This document shows, piece after piece, positions 52,383-60,902 of a DNA stretch of 64,000 nucleotides. The translations under genes and the position numbers were made by a program. The stretch's first letter is position 1, and each line of letters starts with the position of its first letter. The notes below the pieces were generated by a model that worked only from the letters and a program-made list of their open reading frames with translations, searched no databases and was not told the DNA's origin. The stretch is from an uncultured Sphingorhabdus sp. GTDB taxonomy: Bacteria > Pseudomonadota > Alphaproteobacteria > Sphingomonadales > Sphingomonadaceae. Location of the stretch: contig CALMYW010000394.1 of assembly GCA_937873665.1 (NCBI GenBank), forward strand, positions 930,001 to 994,000, in the 5' to 3' direction.

Positions 52383-53477
52383 TCACGCTGCTCTTGCAAT
52401 CCAGCCTTGCAGAAGTGCCGCCTCTTCCCTGACAGTCTCGGGCCCTCCCAGGATCTGCCGGTCGAAACCGATCCGCTTGAACCAGTAATGCAGCCCCAGC
52501 AGGTCGGTGAAGCCCATGCCGCCATGTACTTCGGTTGCGGTGCGGGCGATGATCCGCCCGGTCTCGCCGAGGTGAGACTTGGCGTGGCACGCCATCAGGG
52601 GCGCCTCTTCCGGTACCGCATCGAAGGCATGGGCAGCATACCATACCAGCGACCGGCATGGCTCGTTGCGCGCCGCCATTTCGGCGCACATGTGCTTGAC
52701 GGCCTGAAAGCTGCCGATCACCCGTCCGAATTGTTCGCGCTGCCCTGCATAGGCCACAGCCTGGGCGATCATCGCATCTGCCGCGCCGAGGCTGTCCGCC
52801 GCCAGCAGGATCCGGCCCGCCGCGATGATCCGCTGGGCCGCCTTGCCGCCGTCATCGCGCAAGGCTTCGGCTGGAACCGATGACAGCCGCAGTCCGCAAA
52901 TCGAGCGGGTCGCGTCAATGGTCCTTAGGGCAATCTGCTCCACGCCCTCGGACTGCGCCAGGATGATGTAAAGCTGTCCGTTGTCGTCGGCGACAAGGAA
53001 GTGATCGGCCTCCTCGCAATCAAGAACGAACAGTGCCAATCCGGTCAGTCTGCCATCGGCGCAGGACACGCCCGAACCATCGCGGCGCGTCACTAGGCCC
53101 TGCAAGCCAACGCCGAAGCACACGCCACCCGATGCGATGCGCGGGAGCCAATTCGCTTTTTGCGCGTCGGAGCCCGCCTCGATCAGCGCGAGCGGGGCCA
53201 GGACCTTGCGGCCAGCGAAGGGGACAGGGGCCACCGCTTCGCCAAGTGCGGTTGCAACCACGGCGGCATCCAGCATCCCAAGGCCCAGGCCGCCATAGGC
53301 TTCGGGCACGACAAGGCCGTTCAGCCCCAATTCCGCAAGTGCTGCCTCCGCTTGTGCACTAACCGCGCTTTCGCTTTCGACGACATTTCTGACGTGATTC
53401 AGAGGGCACAGTTCGCGCAGCAGCCGGGCTACGCTCTCGGCCAGCATTTGCTGTTCCTGGGAAAGTCCGAAATCCAT
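52383..53477 (-). CDS. Acyl-CoA dehydrogenase, second subunit type
   Basis: 364 residues, ACAD fold. QEQQMLAESVARLLRE at the N terminus, EAYGGLGLGMLDAAV, REQFGRVIGSFQAVKHMCAEM and VHGGMGFT are in place, but the protein is shorter than the neighbouring dehydrogenase. The start overlaps the first ACAD's stop (TAATG). Paired short and long ACAD genes of this kind form alpha2-beta2 heterotetramers in steroid side-chain degradation; only one subunit keeps the catalytic base. Confidence 0.88.
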   Translation of the reverse strand: MDFGLSQEQQMLAESVARLLRELCPLNHVRNVVESESAVSAQAEAALAELGLNGLVVPEAYGGLGLGMLDAAVVATALGEAVAPVPFAGRKVLAPLALIEAGSDAQKANWLPRIASGGVCFGVGLQGLVTRRDGSGVSCADGRLTGLALFVLDCEEADHFLVADDNGQLYIILAQSEGVEQIALRTIDATRSICGLRLSSVPAEALRDDGGKAAQRIIAAGRILLAADSLGAADAMIAQAVAYAGQREQFGRVIGSFQAVKHMCAEMAARNEPCRSLVWYAAHAFDAVPEEAPLMACHAKSHLGETGRIIARTATEVHGGMGFTDLLGLHYWFKRIGFDRQILGGPETVREEAALLQGWIARAA

Positions 53478-54682
53478 TACCGCTCTCCCTGCGAAGCCAG
53501 ACGCGGTTCGCGCGGCATGTTCAGGCCGCGTTCCGAAATGATGTTTTTCTGGATCTGGGCAGTACCCCCGCCGATAATCAGGCCGAGCTGGAACATGTAG
53601 TTCCATTGCCAGCTTCCGTGCGCGCGTTCGTGGGGGCTGCCGTGATAGAGCAGGCCGAGTTCACCCAGCGCATCGATCGCCAGCGCCGAAATCTGGTGCG
53701 CCAGCTCGCAGGCCTGAAGCTTGACGATCAACTTGGCCATACCCCCCGGTTCGCCCTTGATCTGGCTCGAGAGGACCCGCATCCCGTTGTATTTCATCGC
53801 CGCAACTTCTGCTTGCAGCGAGCCAAGTCGGTCCCGGAACGCGGGCAAGTCGATCACCCGATGTCCATCGACCTGTTCTTGCCGCATCAGGTCGATAAGG
53901 GCCAAAAGCCGGTTCTCAAGCGCATCAGGATCGCCGAGCATTCCGCGTTCGTGGCCAAGGGTGGCATTGGCCACGAACCAGCCTTGCCCGCGTTGCCCGA
54001 CAATCTGATCTATGGGCACGCGGACATCGGTGAAAAAGATTTCGTTAAATTCGGCGTTGCCGGTCATCGTCTTGAGCGGACGGACCTCGATTCCCGGGGT
54101 CTGCATCGAGAAGATCAGATAGCTGATCCCGCGATGCTTGGCGGCATCGCCTTCGGTCCGCACCAGACAGAAGATCATATCCGCTTCCTTGGCGGTGCTC
54201 GTCCAGATCTTCTGTCCGTTGATCACGAACTCGCCATTTTCGATCCGGGCGCTGGTCTTCAGGCTGGCGAGGTCCGACCCGGCCCCCGGCTCGGAATAAC
54301 CCTGGCACCAAACCACATCGCCGGCCAGCGTCGGTTCGATCCAGCGCCGCTTCTGCTCCTCGGTACCGAGTTCGAGCAGGGTCGGAACGAGCATCGAAAT
54401 GCCCTGATTGGCTAGGCCTCCCGGCACCCCGGCATGGGCGAACTCTTCGGCGATGATCCGGGACTTGAGGATGTCGGGATCGGCCCCGAAGCCACCATAT
54501 TCGCGCGGGATGGTGCGCGCGGTATAGCCGTGCCGGATCAGCAGCTTCTGCCAGACCACGCTTTCCGGTGATGGGCGAGAAGCGCGTCCTGCGCCCTTCG
54601 GAGCCAGATGGCGGTTCGCCGTGATGAAGCCGCGAACCTCATCGCGAAAGCTCTCGTATTCCGGATTATAGCTCAGATCCAT
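53477..54682 (-). CDS. Acyl-CoA dehydrogenase, first subunit type
   Basis: 401 residues. TARTIPREYGGFGADPDI, WCQGYSEPGAGSDLASLKT and IGGGTAQIQKNIISERGL are hallmarks of ACADs: substrate pocket, FAD-binding and C-terminal helix. It oxidises acyl-CoA to 2-enoyl-CoA, passing electrons to ETF. Start at MDLSYNPEY, shorter than the open frame. Coupled to the second ACAD. Confidence 0.9.
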   Translation of the reverse strand: MDLSYNPEYESFRDEVRGFITANRHLAPKGAGRASRPSPESVVWQKLLIRHGYTARTIPREYGGFGADPDILKSRIIAEEFAHAGVPGGLANQGISMLVPTLLELGTEEQKRRWIEPTLAGDVVWCQGYSEPGAGSDLASLKTSARIENGEFVINGQKIWTSTAKEADMIFCLVRTEGDAAKHRGISYLIFSMQTPGIEVRPLKTMTGNAEFNEIFFTDVRVPIDQIVGQRGQGWFVANATLGHERGMLGDPDALENRLLALIDLMRQEQVDGHRVIDLPAFRDRLGSLQAEVAAMKYNGMRVLSSQIKGEPGGMAKLIVKLQACELAHQISALAIDALGELGLLYHGSPHERAHGSWQWNYMFQLGLIIGGGTAQIQKNIISERGLNMPREPRLASQGER

Positions 54683-54696
54683 CGCGCAGTGCCCTT

Positions 54697-55143
54697 TCAG
54701 ACCGGCCGGAACACGGGGAGGCGGAAACCGTCCGAAAAATCCTCGAAATCGAGAGTTACCGGAAGGTCGAGCCGGACATCGCCGGCCGGACAATCGATCA
54801 GCCGCGTCGCCATCCGGACACCTTCTTCAAGCTCGACTACGGCCGCGACATAAGGAATGTCTGAAGCAAAGGCCGGATGGAGCGCCTGATGCACGACCGT
54901 CCAGGAGAATACCACGCCTTGGCCAGAGCTCTGTTCCCATGAAAAGTCCGGTGAGCCGCAGCGGGCGCACATGTAACGGGGAAGATGACGCCAGGTGCCG
55001 CATTCCCGGCACTTCTGGAAATGGAGATGTCCGTCCTGGCAACGGGACCAGAATTCCTGTTCGACCGGGTCCTGCGGTCGCGGCCGGGGTTTGGGCGGAG
55101 CGGCGGCTTGGGCGCGCAGCTTCGGTGGCAGATTGTCGTCCAT
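54697..55143 (-). CDS. DUF35 zinc-ribbon OB-fold protein
   Basis: 148 residues. A rubredoxin-like zinc ribbon with Cys45, Cys48, Cys59 and Cys62 (KCRECGTWRHLPRYMCARC) precedes an OB-fold (about 70-145, ending GFRLPVFRP). DUF35 proteins partner with SCP2-type thiolases and are required for aldolase activity in steroid degradation. The gene precedes the first ACAD and directly follows the thiolase gene. Confidence 0.92.
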   Translation of the reverse strand: MDDNLPPKLRAQAAAPPKPRPRPQDPVEQEFWSRCQDGHLHFQKCRECGTWRHLPRYMCARCGSPDFSWEQSSGQGVVFSWTVVHQALHPAFASDIPYVAAVVELEEGVRMATRLIDCPAGDVRLDLPVTLDFEDFSDGFRLPVFRPV

Positions 55144-56316
55144 CTAGTCAAATCTCCGCAAGATCGCGATGCTGCCGTCACCCAGGTCGCCCCAGCCGGT
55201 GACAAGCCCGGTCCTGGCACCTTCGACCTGCCGGGCTCCGCAATCGTGCCGCAACTGCCGGACGGCTTCGACAACATGATTGAGACCCCAGACATGCGCC
55301 TCGCTGAGCAGGCCGCCGTGTGTGTTGAGGGGAAACCTGCCGCCCAGCTCGATCTGGCCATCCTTGACGAAATCGTGCGCGCCGCCTGGCTCGCAATAGC
55401 CCATGGCTTCGAGTTGCAGCAGGACGACATAGGTGAAGCAATCATAGACCTGAAGGAAATCCATGTCTGCGCGCGATACCCCGGCCATCTCAAACGCCTT
55501 CGGCGCGGCATAGGACAGGCCGATCTTGAATGGATCAGGGCGGGACGGGATATCGTCCGCCGGATAGGGATGCCCTTCGGCCGCACCGGCGATCGTTACC
55601 GGAACATGCGGCATGTCGCGGGCACGATCGACCCGCGATACCACCACTGCGCAGGCACCGTCGGTCTCCAGGCAGCAGTCGTAGAGCTTGAATGGTTCGG
55701 AAATCCAGCGCGCCGAATGGTAGGTCTCCCAATCCAGCAGCCTGCCATAGGTAAACGCCTTGGGATTGAGCTGGGCATGCTTGCGGCAGGCCATTGCGAC
55801 GGCACCCATCGCTTCCGGGCCGACCCCGTAGAGCCGGGAATGGCGCATTGCCAGCCAGGCATACATCTGGACCGGAAGGAAAACGCCATAAGGGATGTAA
55901 TAGCCCTGGATGGTGTTCGTCAGGGTATTCATGTTCATCGACCGGGTCGGCGGCGCTCCCGCCTTGGGCCGTAACGCCGAAAAGCCGTTCCACCCCAGTG
56001 TCACGAGCACGTGATTGCACAGCCCCGCAGAGATCGCCATTGCCGCGTTTTGCAAGGCGGTGGTCGGACTGGCACCGCCCATATGCACCGTGGCGGCATA
56101 GCGCAGCACGTCGATCCCCAGATTTGCGGCCAGCTCCTCACTGGTCGTATAGATCGGCGGCGGCACCATTCCGTCGATGTCGGAAGGTTTCAACCCGGCA
56201 TCGGCAATCGCCTTGCGCGATGCCTCCAGCATCATGTCAACGGCGGTGCGTTCAGTTCCCTTGACGAAATCAGTTTCGCCAACGCCGGTGATCGCTGTCT
56301 TGTCGGAAAAAGTCAT
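55144..56316 (-). CDS. SCP2-type thiolase-like protein without the nucleophilic Cys
   Basis: 390 residues, thiolase fold (lipid-transfer-protein/SCP2 class). The site of the reactive Cys reads [11 protein letters not shown] (GGAS 80-83), with no Cys, and the usual NEAFA motif is YDCFTYVVL. The GHP motif is replaced by [16 protein letters not shown]. These losses match aldolase-like relatives such as mycobacterial Ltp2, which act with a DUF35 partner. The DUF35 gene adjoins, so retro-aldol C-C cleavage of a 3-hydroxyacyl-CoA is favoured over thiolysis. Confidence 0.9.
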   Translation of the reverse strand: MTFSDKTAITGVGETDFVKGTERTAVDMMLEASRKAIADAGLKPSDIDGMVPPPIYTTSEELAANLGIDVLRYAATVHMGGASPTTALQNAAMAISAGLCNHVLVTLGWNGFSALRPKAGAPPTRSMNMNTLTNTIQGYYIPYGVFLPVQMYAWLAMRHSRLYGVGPEAMGAVAMACRKHAQLNPKAFTYGRLLDWETYHSARWISEPFKLYDCCLETDGACAVVVSRVDRARDMPHVPVTIAGAAEGHPYPADDIPSRPDPFKIGLSYAAPKAFEMAGVSRADMDFLQVYDCFTYVVLLQLEAMGYCEPGGAHDFVKDGQIELGGRFPLNTHGGLLSEAHVWGLNHVVEAVRQLRHDCGARQVEGARTGLVTGWGDLGDGSIAILRRFD

Positions 56317-57092
56317 GCGGACGCTGCGTCCTTCTGCAGTGATAGGGAAAGCTCGCGCCGAACCTGGAATTCGACTTCGATCCGTTTGGCGATCGGTTCG
56401 GCCGCGCGATAACGGGGTGCTTGTGGCAGCCTCAGCAGGGCGTGGACCTCATCAAGCGGGCGATCGAGAAGTTCCTCCCAATATGTCTCGGACAAGCGTC
56501 GCGCTGCGCGCCCACGCCGCCACGCTTCGATCATCGGCCCCAAAACGGGCATCTCGGGAGCCTCTCGCCTAGATTTGGCCAGGCCGAGCAAGGTCAAGAA
56601 TGCTATCCCGTGGCTATGCGCTTGCGCGTTGCCCAGAGTCAGCACACACAACTCGCCAAGGCCATCTCGGCCGTAGCCGGTGACGACATGATAGAGGTCG
56701 TGAGAATCGCGCATCCGGTTGCGGAACAGCGCGACGTCGGGATCGGTGAAGGCGCGCAGTCCGCCTTGTTCGCTGGCAGAGACCAGCCCGTCCGCGCTCA
56801 ACCCTTCGTCATAGACAAATTCCAGGTAGCGTCGGCCAAGGCTTCCTGGCGGACACCGGGCCAGGCGCTCACGGTCGCGCAGGTGCTCGAGCAGACTGCT
56901 GCGGCTGGCCAGAATGCGCTTCCCGCCTTCCGAACTGGCAAACCGCTTGAATTGCCGGAAATAGCTGTTTCCGGCGAGTGCATCGACAATCCGGAAGACC
57001 TGAGCGGTATCCTCCTTGTCCTTCAGGAGTGTTTTCATCGCAGCGAAGGCTTCGCGCAGGCGAATGCTCCGTTTCAGTTCAAGTCCCTTCAT
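56313..57092 (-). CDS. Coq4-like protein in a catabolic operon
   Basis: 259 residues. The signature HDxxHx11E of Coq4 is complete: His131, Asp132, His135 and Glu147 in [20 protein letters not shown]. In eukaryotes Coq4 removes the C1 carboxylate in ubiquinone synthesis through a metal-dependent oxidative step. Here it sits in a CoA-dependent degradation operon, overlapping the thiolase start by four bases, not with Q genes. It may perform an unrelated oxidative decarboxylation or hydroxylation. Confidence 0.85.
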   Translation of the reverse strand: MKGLELKRSIRLREAFAAMKTLLKDKEDTAQVFRIVDALAGNSYFRQFKRFASSEGGKRILASRSSLLEHLRDRERLARCPPGSLGRRYLEFVYDEGLSADGLVSASEQGGLRAFTDPDVALFRNRMRDSHDLYHVVTGYGRDGLGELCVLTLGNAQAHSHGIAFLTLLGLAKSRREAPEMPVLGPMIEAWRRGRAARRLSETYWEELLDRPLDEVHALLRLPQAPRYRAAEPIAKRIEVEFQVRRELSLSLQKDAASA

Positions 57093-57125
57093 GGATGCCT
57101 CCCTTCGCGACCGGCCCAGTCGGCA

Positions 57126-58265
57126 TCAGCCAAACCGTTTCGCACGAGCCAGTGCTTTTTCGGCACCCGACACCAGATCGCGCATGACATCGGCGGCAGG
57201 ACGAACCGACTTGATCAACCCGATCCCCTGGCCAGCAAAACCGGGTAGGACGTCCATCCGCTTGTCGCGGATCGCTGCAGCCATCACCGGACCCGCGATC
57301 ATCGACTGGTAAGGCATCGGCAGCGGTTCCTTGCCAGCATCGATCCAAGCGTTTGCCCACTTGTTGACGATCATCCGGGCAGGCTTGCCGGTTATCGAGC
57401 GGCTCACCACCGTGTCCCCATCGCCGCCCTCGGCGATTGCCTGCTTCTGGAAATCCTCGATCCCGGCCTCTTCGGTCGCCAGAAAGGCCGTTCCTACCCA
57501 AGCGCCATCGGCTCCGAGCATGAAGGTCGCAGCCACACCCCGGCCATCGGTGATCCCGCCAGCGCCCAGCACCGGAACCCGGTCCCCCACGGCATCGACT
57601 ACTTGCGGGATCAGCGAAATGGTGCCGATCGGTGAATTGTGACCGCCGCCGTCATGGCCCTGGGCGACAATCACGTCGATCCCGGAATCGGCCACCTGCA
57701 GCGCGTGCTTGACCTTGCCGACCACTGCCATGACAATCGTTCCGTTGGCATGCAGTCGGTCCATCCACGGACCGGGGTTGCCTAGGCCCGCAGCATAGAC
57801 CGGAACCTTCTCCTCGATCACAACTTCCATCTGGGCTTCGAAGAATTCTTTCGAAAAAAGCGGAGGCCCGCCTTCGCTTTCCGCGCCTGCCGCCGCGCGC
57901 ATCGCCGCCGCTGCGTCCACTTCACCCAGACCTTCACGAGACATGAAGTCTTTGGCGAACTGCTGATATTCGCCGAATACCGACATCGGATCGGTGGGAG
58001 CCGCCCCGGTTTGCGGCGCCTTGCCCTGGCGCACCGATGCTGGCAGCAAGGTATCCACCCCAAACGGCTTGTCGGTGAGCGCACGGGTTTCGCGAATCCA
58101 GCTGCGCAGTCGCTCAGGCGAGCAGGCCGCCGCGCCGAGGACTCCAAGGCCACCTGCGTTTGAAACCGCAGCGGCCAGTGCCGGCACACTCGCGCCGCCC
58201 ATACCGGCCAAGACTATCGGATATTCAATCTTGAGCATTTCGCAAATGCGGCTGTTCAGCGCCAT
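57126..58265 (-). CDS. Nitronate monooxygenase-like flavoprotein (NMO/2-nitropropane dioxygenase family)
   Basis: 379 residues, FMN-binding TIM barrel. IVLAGMGGASVPALAAAVSNAGGLG near the start, IVAQGHDGGGHNSPI (His/Gly near the flavin) and GAGGITDGRGVAATFMLGADG are family motifs. Start at MALNSRICEML after GGAGAG. Homologues in steroid and terpenoid degradation clusters may act as flavin reductases or on enoyl intermediates; true nitronate activity is not implied. Confidence 0.88.
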   Translation of the reverse strand: MALNSRICEMLKIEYPIVLAGMGGASVPALAAAVSNAGGLGVLGAAACSPERLRSWIRETRALTDKPFGVDTLLPASVRQGKAPQTGAAPTDPMSVFGEYQQFAKDFMSREGLGEVDAAAAMRAAAGAESEGGPPLFSKEFFEAQMEVVIEEKVPVYAAGLGNPGPWMDRLHANGTIVMAVVGKVKHALQVADSGIDVIVAQGHDGGGHNSPIGTISLIPQVVDAVGDRVPVLGAGGITDGRGVAATFMLGADGAWVGTAFLATEEAGIEDFQKQAIAEGGDGDTVVSRSITGKPARMIVNKWANAWIDAGKEPLPMPYQSMIAGPVMAAAIRDKRMDVLPGFAGQGIGLIKSVRPAADVMRDLVSGAEKALARAKRFG

Positions 58266-58295
58266 CACTCTCTCCATTTTGTCGGCTTCAAAGGC

Positions 58296-59063
58296 CTAGC
58301 ATGGGTCTCCCCATGAAATTTTTTGTGACACGAGATCGGGACTGCGGTTCGCAAGATACTCCGAGGAACCCTTGACCAACCGTTCCATGTGGCGACGCGC
58401 ATTTTCAGCATCGCGCAGGCGCACGGCGCTCAGTACGCGGAACAGGCAGCGTAACTGGTTTGACCGTTCCTGAGCAGAATAGCCCAGTTCCATGGCGAGA
58501 TCGCGGGTAAGCAGGTGCAAGGCGGAGGTCAGCAACCCGAACCCGGGATTGCCACTTGCCCAGCCAAGCAGGTCATGAAAGCGCCGGTTGGTCTCTTCAA
58601 ACGAGGCGCTTTCCCTATCGCGCTCGAGTTGGGCATAGCAATCGGTCAGCGCGGCCAAATCGGCATTAGTTGCCCGCTCTGCCGCTCTTGCGGCGGTGTC
58701 CGGTGCTATCGCTTCGCGCAGTTCGAGGAGAGCCCGCAGATCGGTATCCATGAACTGCAGGATCAAGGAAAGCGAACTGGCGAAATCACGGGTTTGCGGC
58801 CGCGACACGACCGGGCCACCACCCCGACCTAGCTGAAGGTGGATGACCCCTTGAAGCTCTAGAAATCTCAGCGCTTCGCGCAAAGTTGCCCTCGCCACTT
58901 CATAGCGGGCAAGCATATCCTCTTCCTGCGGGAGCCGATCACCGGCTTCGCGGGCATTCATCTGGATATCAGATACGATCGCTTGAGCAACTTGAAGTGC
59001 GCGTTTTGCCTTGGTCGGTGCGGCTGCAAAAGCCGTCACGGGTTGCTGAGCAGTGGAGGTCAT
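58296..59063 (-). CDS. GntR family regulator (FadR-C/FCD subtype)
   Basis: 255 residues. Winged HTH about 20-90 (QAIVSDIQMNAREAGDRLP, then LARYEVARATLREALRFLEL), and an all-helical FCD ligand domain from about 105 with His and Asp residues for a metal. FCD regulators often sense acids or CoA thioesters. It heads the minus-strand operon and faces the P450 gene. An inverted repeat in the 213-base gap is its likely target. Confidence 0.9.
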   Translation of the reverse strand: MTSTAQQPVTAFAAAPTKAKRALQVAQAIVSDIQMNAREAGDRLPQEEDMLARYEVARATLREALRFLELQGVIHLQLGRGGGPVVSRPQTRDFASSLSLILQFMDTDLRALLELREAIAPDTAARAAERATNADLAALTDCYAQLERDRESASFEETNRRFHDLLGWASGNPGFGLLTSALHLLTRDLAMELGYSAQERSNQLRCLFRVLSAVRLRDAENARRHMERLVKGSSEYLANRSPDLVSQKISWGDPC

Positions 59064-59199
59064 AAATGCGTATAAGCAATAATCTCAACCTGAGTCTAGT
59101 CATAATTTCGTCGCTGGAGAAGGGCGAGTAGGAATGCCGGAATATCGACCTTCGTGCACCTCGCCATCTTGCTCTGCTCGCTAGCCTCGCAACGATTTC

Positions 59200-59250
59200 G
59201 GCATAAAGCTGATAATGATTGTTGACATTTATGCCTTGAACCGTTATTTT
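59200..59250 (+). promoter_or_regulatory. Sigma-70 promoter of the P450 operon with overlapping inverted-repeat operator
   Basis: A -35 TTGACA (59222-59227) and a -10 TATTTT (59245-59250), 17 bases apart, give a strong housekeeping promoter, with transcription starting near 59257. The arms GGCATAAA (59200-59207) and TTTATGCC (59228-59235) flank the -35, so a bound regulator would block it. The divergent GntR protein is the natural candidate. Confidence 0.75.
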
Positions 59251-59276
59251 CAGCGAACTTAGGAAAGGTGGGACGA

Positions 59277-60530
59277 ATGGCAACCGCAGCAGCCCAGTTT
59301 GAAAATATCGACACCATCCCGCTTGATGAAATCAACGTCGCGAATCCGTATCTCTTCCAGAATGACACCGTAGGCGAATATTTTGCGCGCCTGCGGCGTG
59401 AGGATCCGGTCCATTTTTGCCGCGAAAGCCGCTTTGGCCCCTATTGGTCGGTGACTAAATTCAACGACATCATAGCGGTCGATACCAACCACAAGGTTTT
59501 TTCGTCAGAGGCCAAGCTGGGTGGGATCGCGGTTCAAGACATGCACGGCGTTGAAGGTGCGCTCGAGCTGGAAATGTTCATTGCCATGGACCAGCCCAAG
59601 CATGATCAGCAGCGCAAGGCCGTAAGCCCGGTGGTCGCACCTTCGAATCTGCTGTTGCTCGAACCGATCATCCGCGAACGGGCCGGTGCTATCCTTGATG
59701 AGCTGCCGGTCGGGGAGGAAATCGACTGGGTCAAGCTGGTCTCGGTCGAGCTGACCACGATGACCCTGGCGACGATTTTCGATTTTCCCTGGGAAGAGCG
59801 CGCCAAGTTGACCCGCTGGTCGGACGTTACGACTGCCTCGCCTGAAACTGGCATTGTTGAATCCTTTGAACAGCGTCGGGAAGAGCTCATCCAGTGCGCC
59901 ATGTATTTCAAAGGACTGTGGGATCAGCGGGTCAACAACCCCGGTGGAAATGACTTGATCTCGATGATGGCGCATTCGCCCGCGACCAGGGACATGCCCT
60001 TTCTTGAATTCCTAGGAAATCTGCTGCTGCTGATTGTGGGCGGCAACGACACCACCCGAAATTCAATTAGCGGAGGGGTGATGGCGCTCAATCAGAATCC
60101 GGAGGAATATCGCAAGCTGCGCGAAAACCCGGCGCTCGTTTCGAGCATGATCCCCGAAATCATCCGCTGGCAGACGCCGCTCACCCACATGCGTCGCACT
60201 GCGCTGGAGGATGCGATAATCGGCGGGAAGCAGATCCTGAAGGGGGACAAGGTGGTGATGTGGTATCTATCGGGCAACCGCGACGATACCGTGATCGATC
60301 GCGCCGACGAGTTCATTATCGATCGGGAAAACCCGCGTCACCATCTGTCATTCGGGTTCGGGATTCACCGTTGCATGGGCAATCGGCTGGCTGAATTGCA
60401 GCTGCGGATCGTTTGGGAGGAAATCCTCAAGCGCTTCAGCTTTGTTGAAATGGTCGGCGAACCGGAACGGCTGTTGTCCAATCTGGTGCGAGGGATCACC
60501 CGGCTTCCGGTGAAGCTTCACGCGCACTGA
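59277..60530 (+). CDS. Cytochrome P450, CYP153-like
   Basis: 417 residues. The I-helix GGNDTTRNS (255-263), ExxR (E294, R297), EIIRWQTPLTHMRRTALED and the heme loop HLSFGFGIHRCMGN with Cys366 are close to CYP153, the bacterial terminal hydroxylases of alkanes, fatty acids and terpenes. It is class I, using the ferredoxin encoded next. ATG 59277 has AGGAAAGG eight bases upstream. CYP153 identity is my recognition of the motif order; the substrate is not known. Confidence 0.92.
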   Translation: MATAAAQFENIDTIPLDEINVANPYLFQNDTVGEYFARLRREDPVHFCRESRFGPYWSVTKFNDIIAVDTNHKVFSSEAKLGGIAVQDMHGVEGALELEMFIAMDQPKHDQQRKAVSPVVAPSNLLLLEPIIRERAGAILDELPVGEEIDWVKLVSVELTTMTLATIFDFPWEERAKLTRWSDVTTASPETGIVESFEQRREELIQCAMYFKGLWDQRVNNPGGNDLISMMAHSPATRDMPFLEFLGNLLLLIVGGNDTTRNSISGGVMALNQNPEEYRKLRENPALVSSMIPEIIRWQTPLTHMRRTALEDAIIGGKQILKGDKVVMWYLSGNRDDTVIDRADEFIIDRENPRHHLSFGFGIHRCMGNRLAELQLRIVWEEILKRFSFVEMVGEPERLLSNLVRGITRLPVKLHAH

Positions 60531-60565
60531 CTTTCTCGACGTCGCAGGAAAGACGGAATTTCAAG

Positions 60566-60892
60566 ATGATCAAGGTGACCTTTGTTTCGGCCGATGGTGT
60601 TCGGCGTACGGTTGAAGCTGACGAAGGCCTGAGCGCCCGTGAGGCCGCGCTGTTCAACAGCGTTCCCGGGATCGATGGCGATTGCGGCGGGGTTTGCGCT
60701 TGCGCCACCTGCCATGTGCATGTCGATGATGCCTGGATTGAGCGCGTTGGCCTGCCCGAAGAAGGCAGCATGGAGAGCGATCTGATCCAGTTTGCCGAGG
60801 GGACAACCGCCACGAGCCGGCTCGCCTGCCAGATTCCCATGGCTACCGAGCTGGACGGACTGATCCTGCACTTGCCGGAACTGCAACACTGA
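60566..60892 (+). CDS. [2Fe-2S] ferredoxin (putidaredoxin-like)
   Basis: 108 residues. Cluster ligands are Cys40, Cys46, Cys49 and Cys88 in DGDCGGVCACATCHVHV and RLACQIPM, with an extra Cys44. It delivers electrons to the adjacent P450. No ferredoxin reductase lies in this window, so the reductase must come from elsewhere. Thirty-five bases separate it from the P450 gene. Confidence 0.93.
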   Translation: MIKVTFVSADGVRRTVEADEGLSAREAALFNSVPGIDGDCGGVCACATCHVHVDDAWIERVGLPEEGSMESDLIQFAEGTTATSRLACQIPMATELDGLILHLPELQH

Positions 60893-60902
60893 AGGCAAAT
60901 GT

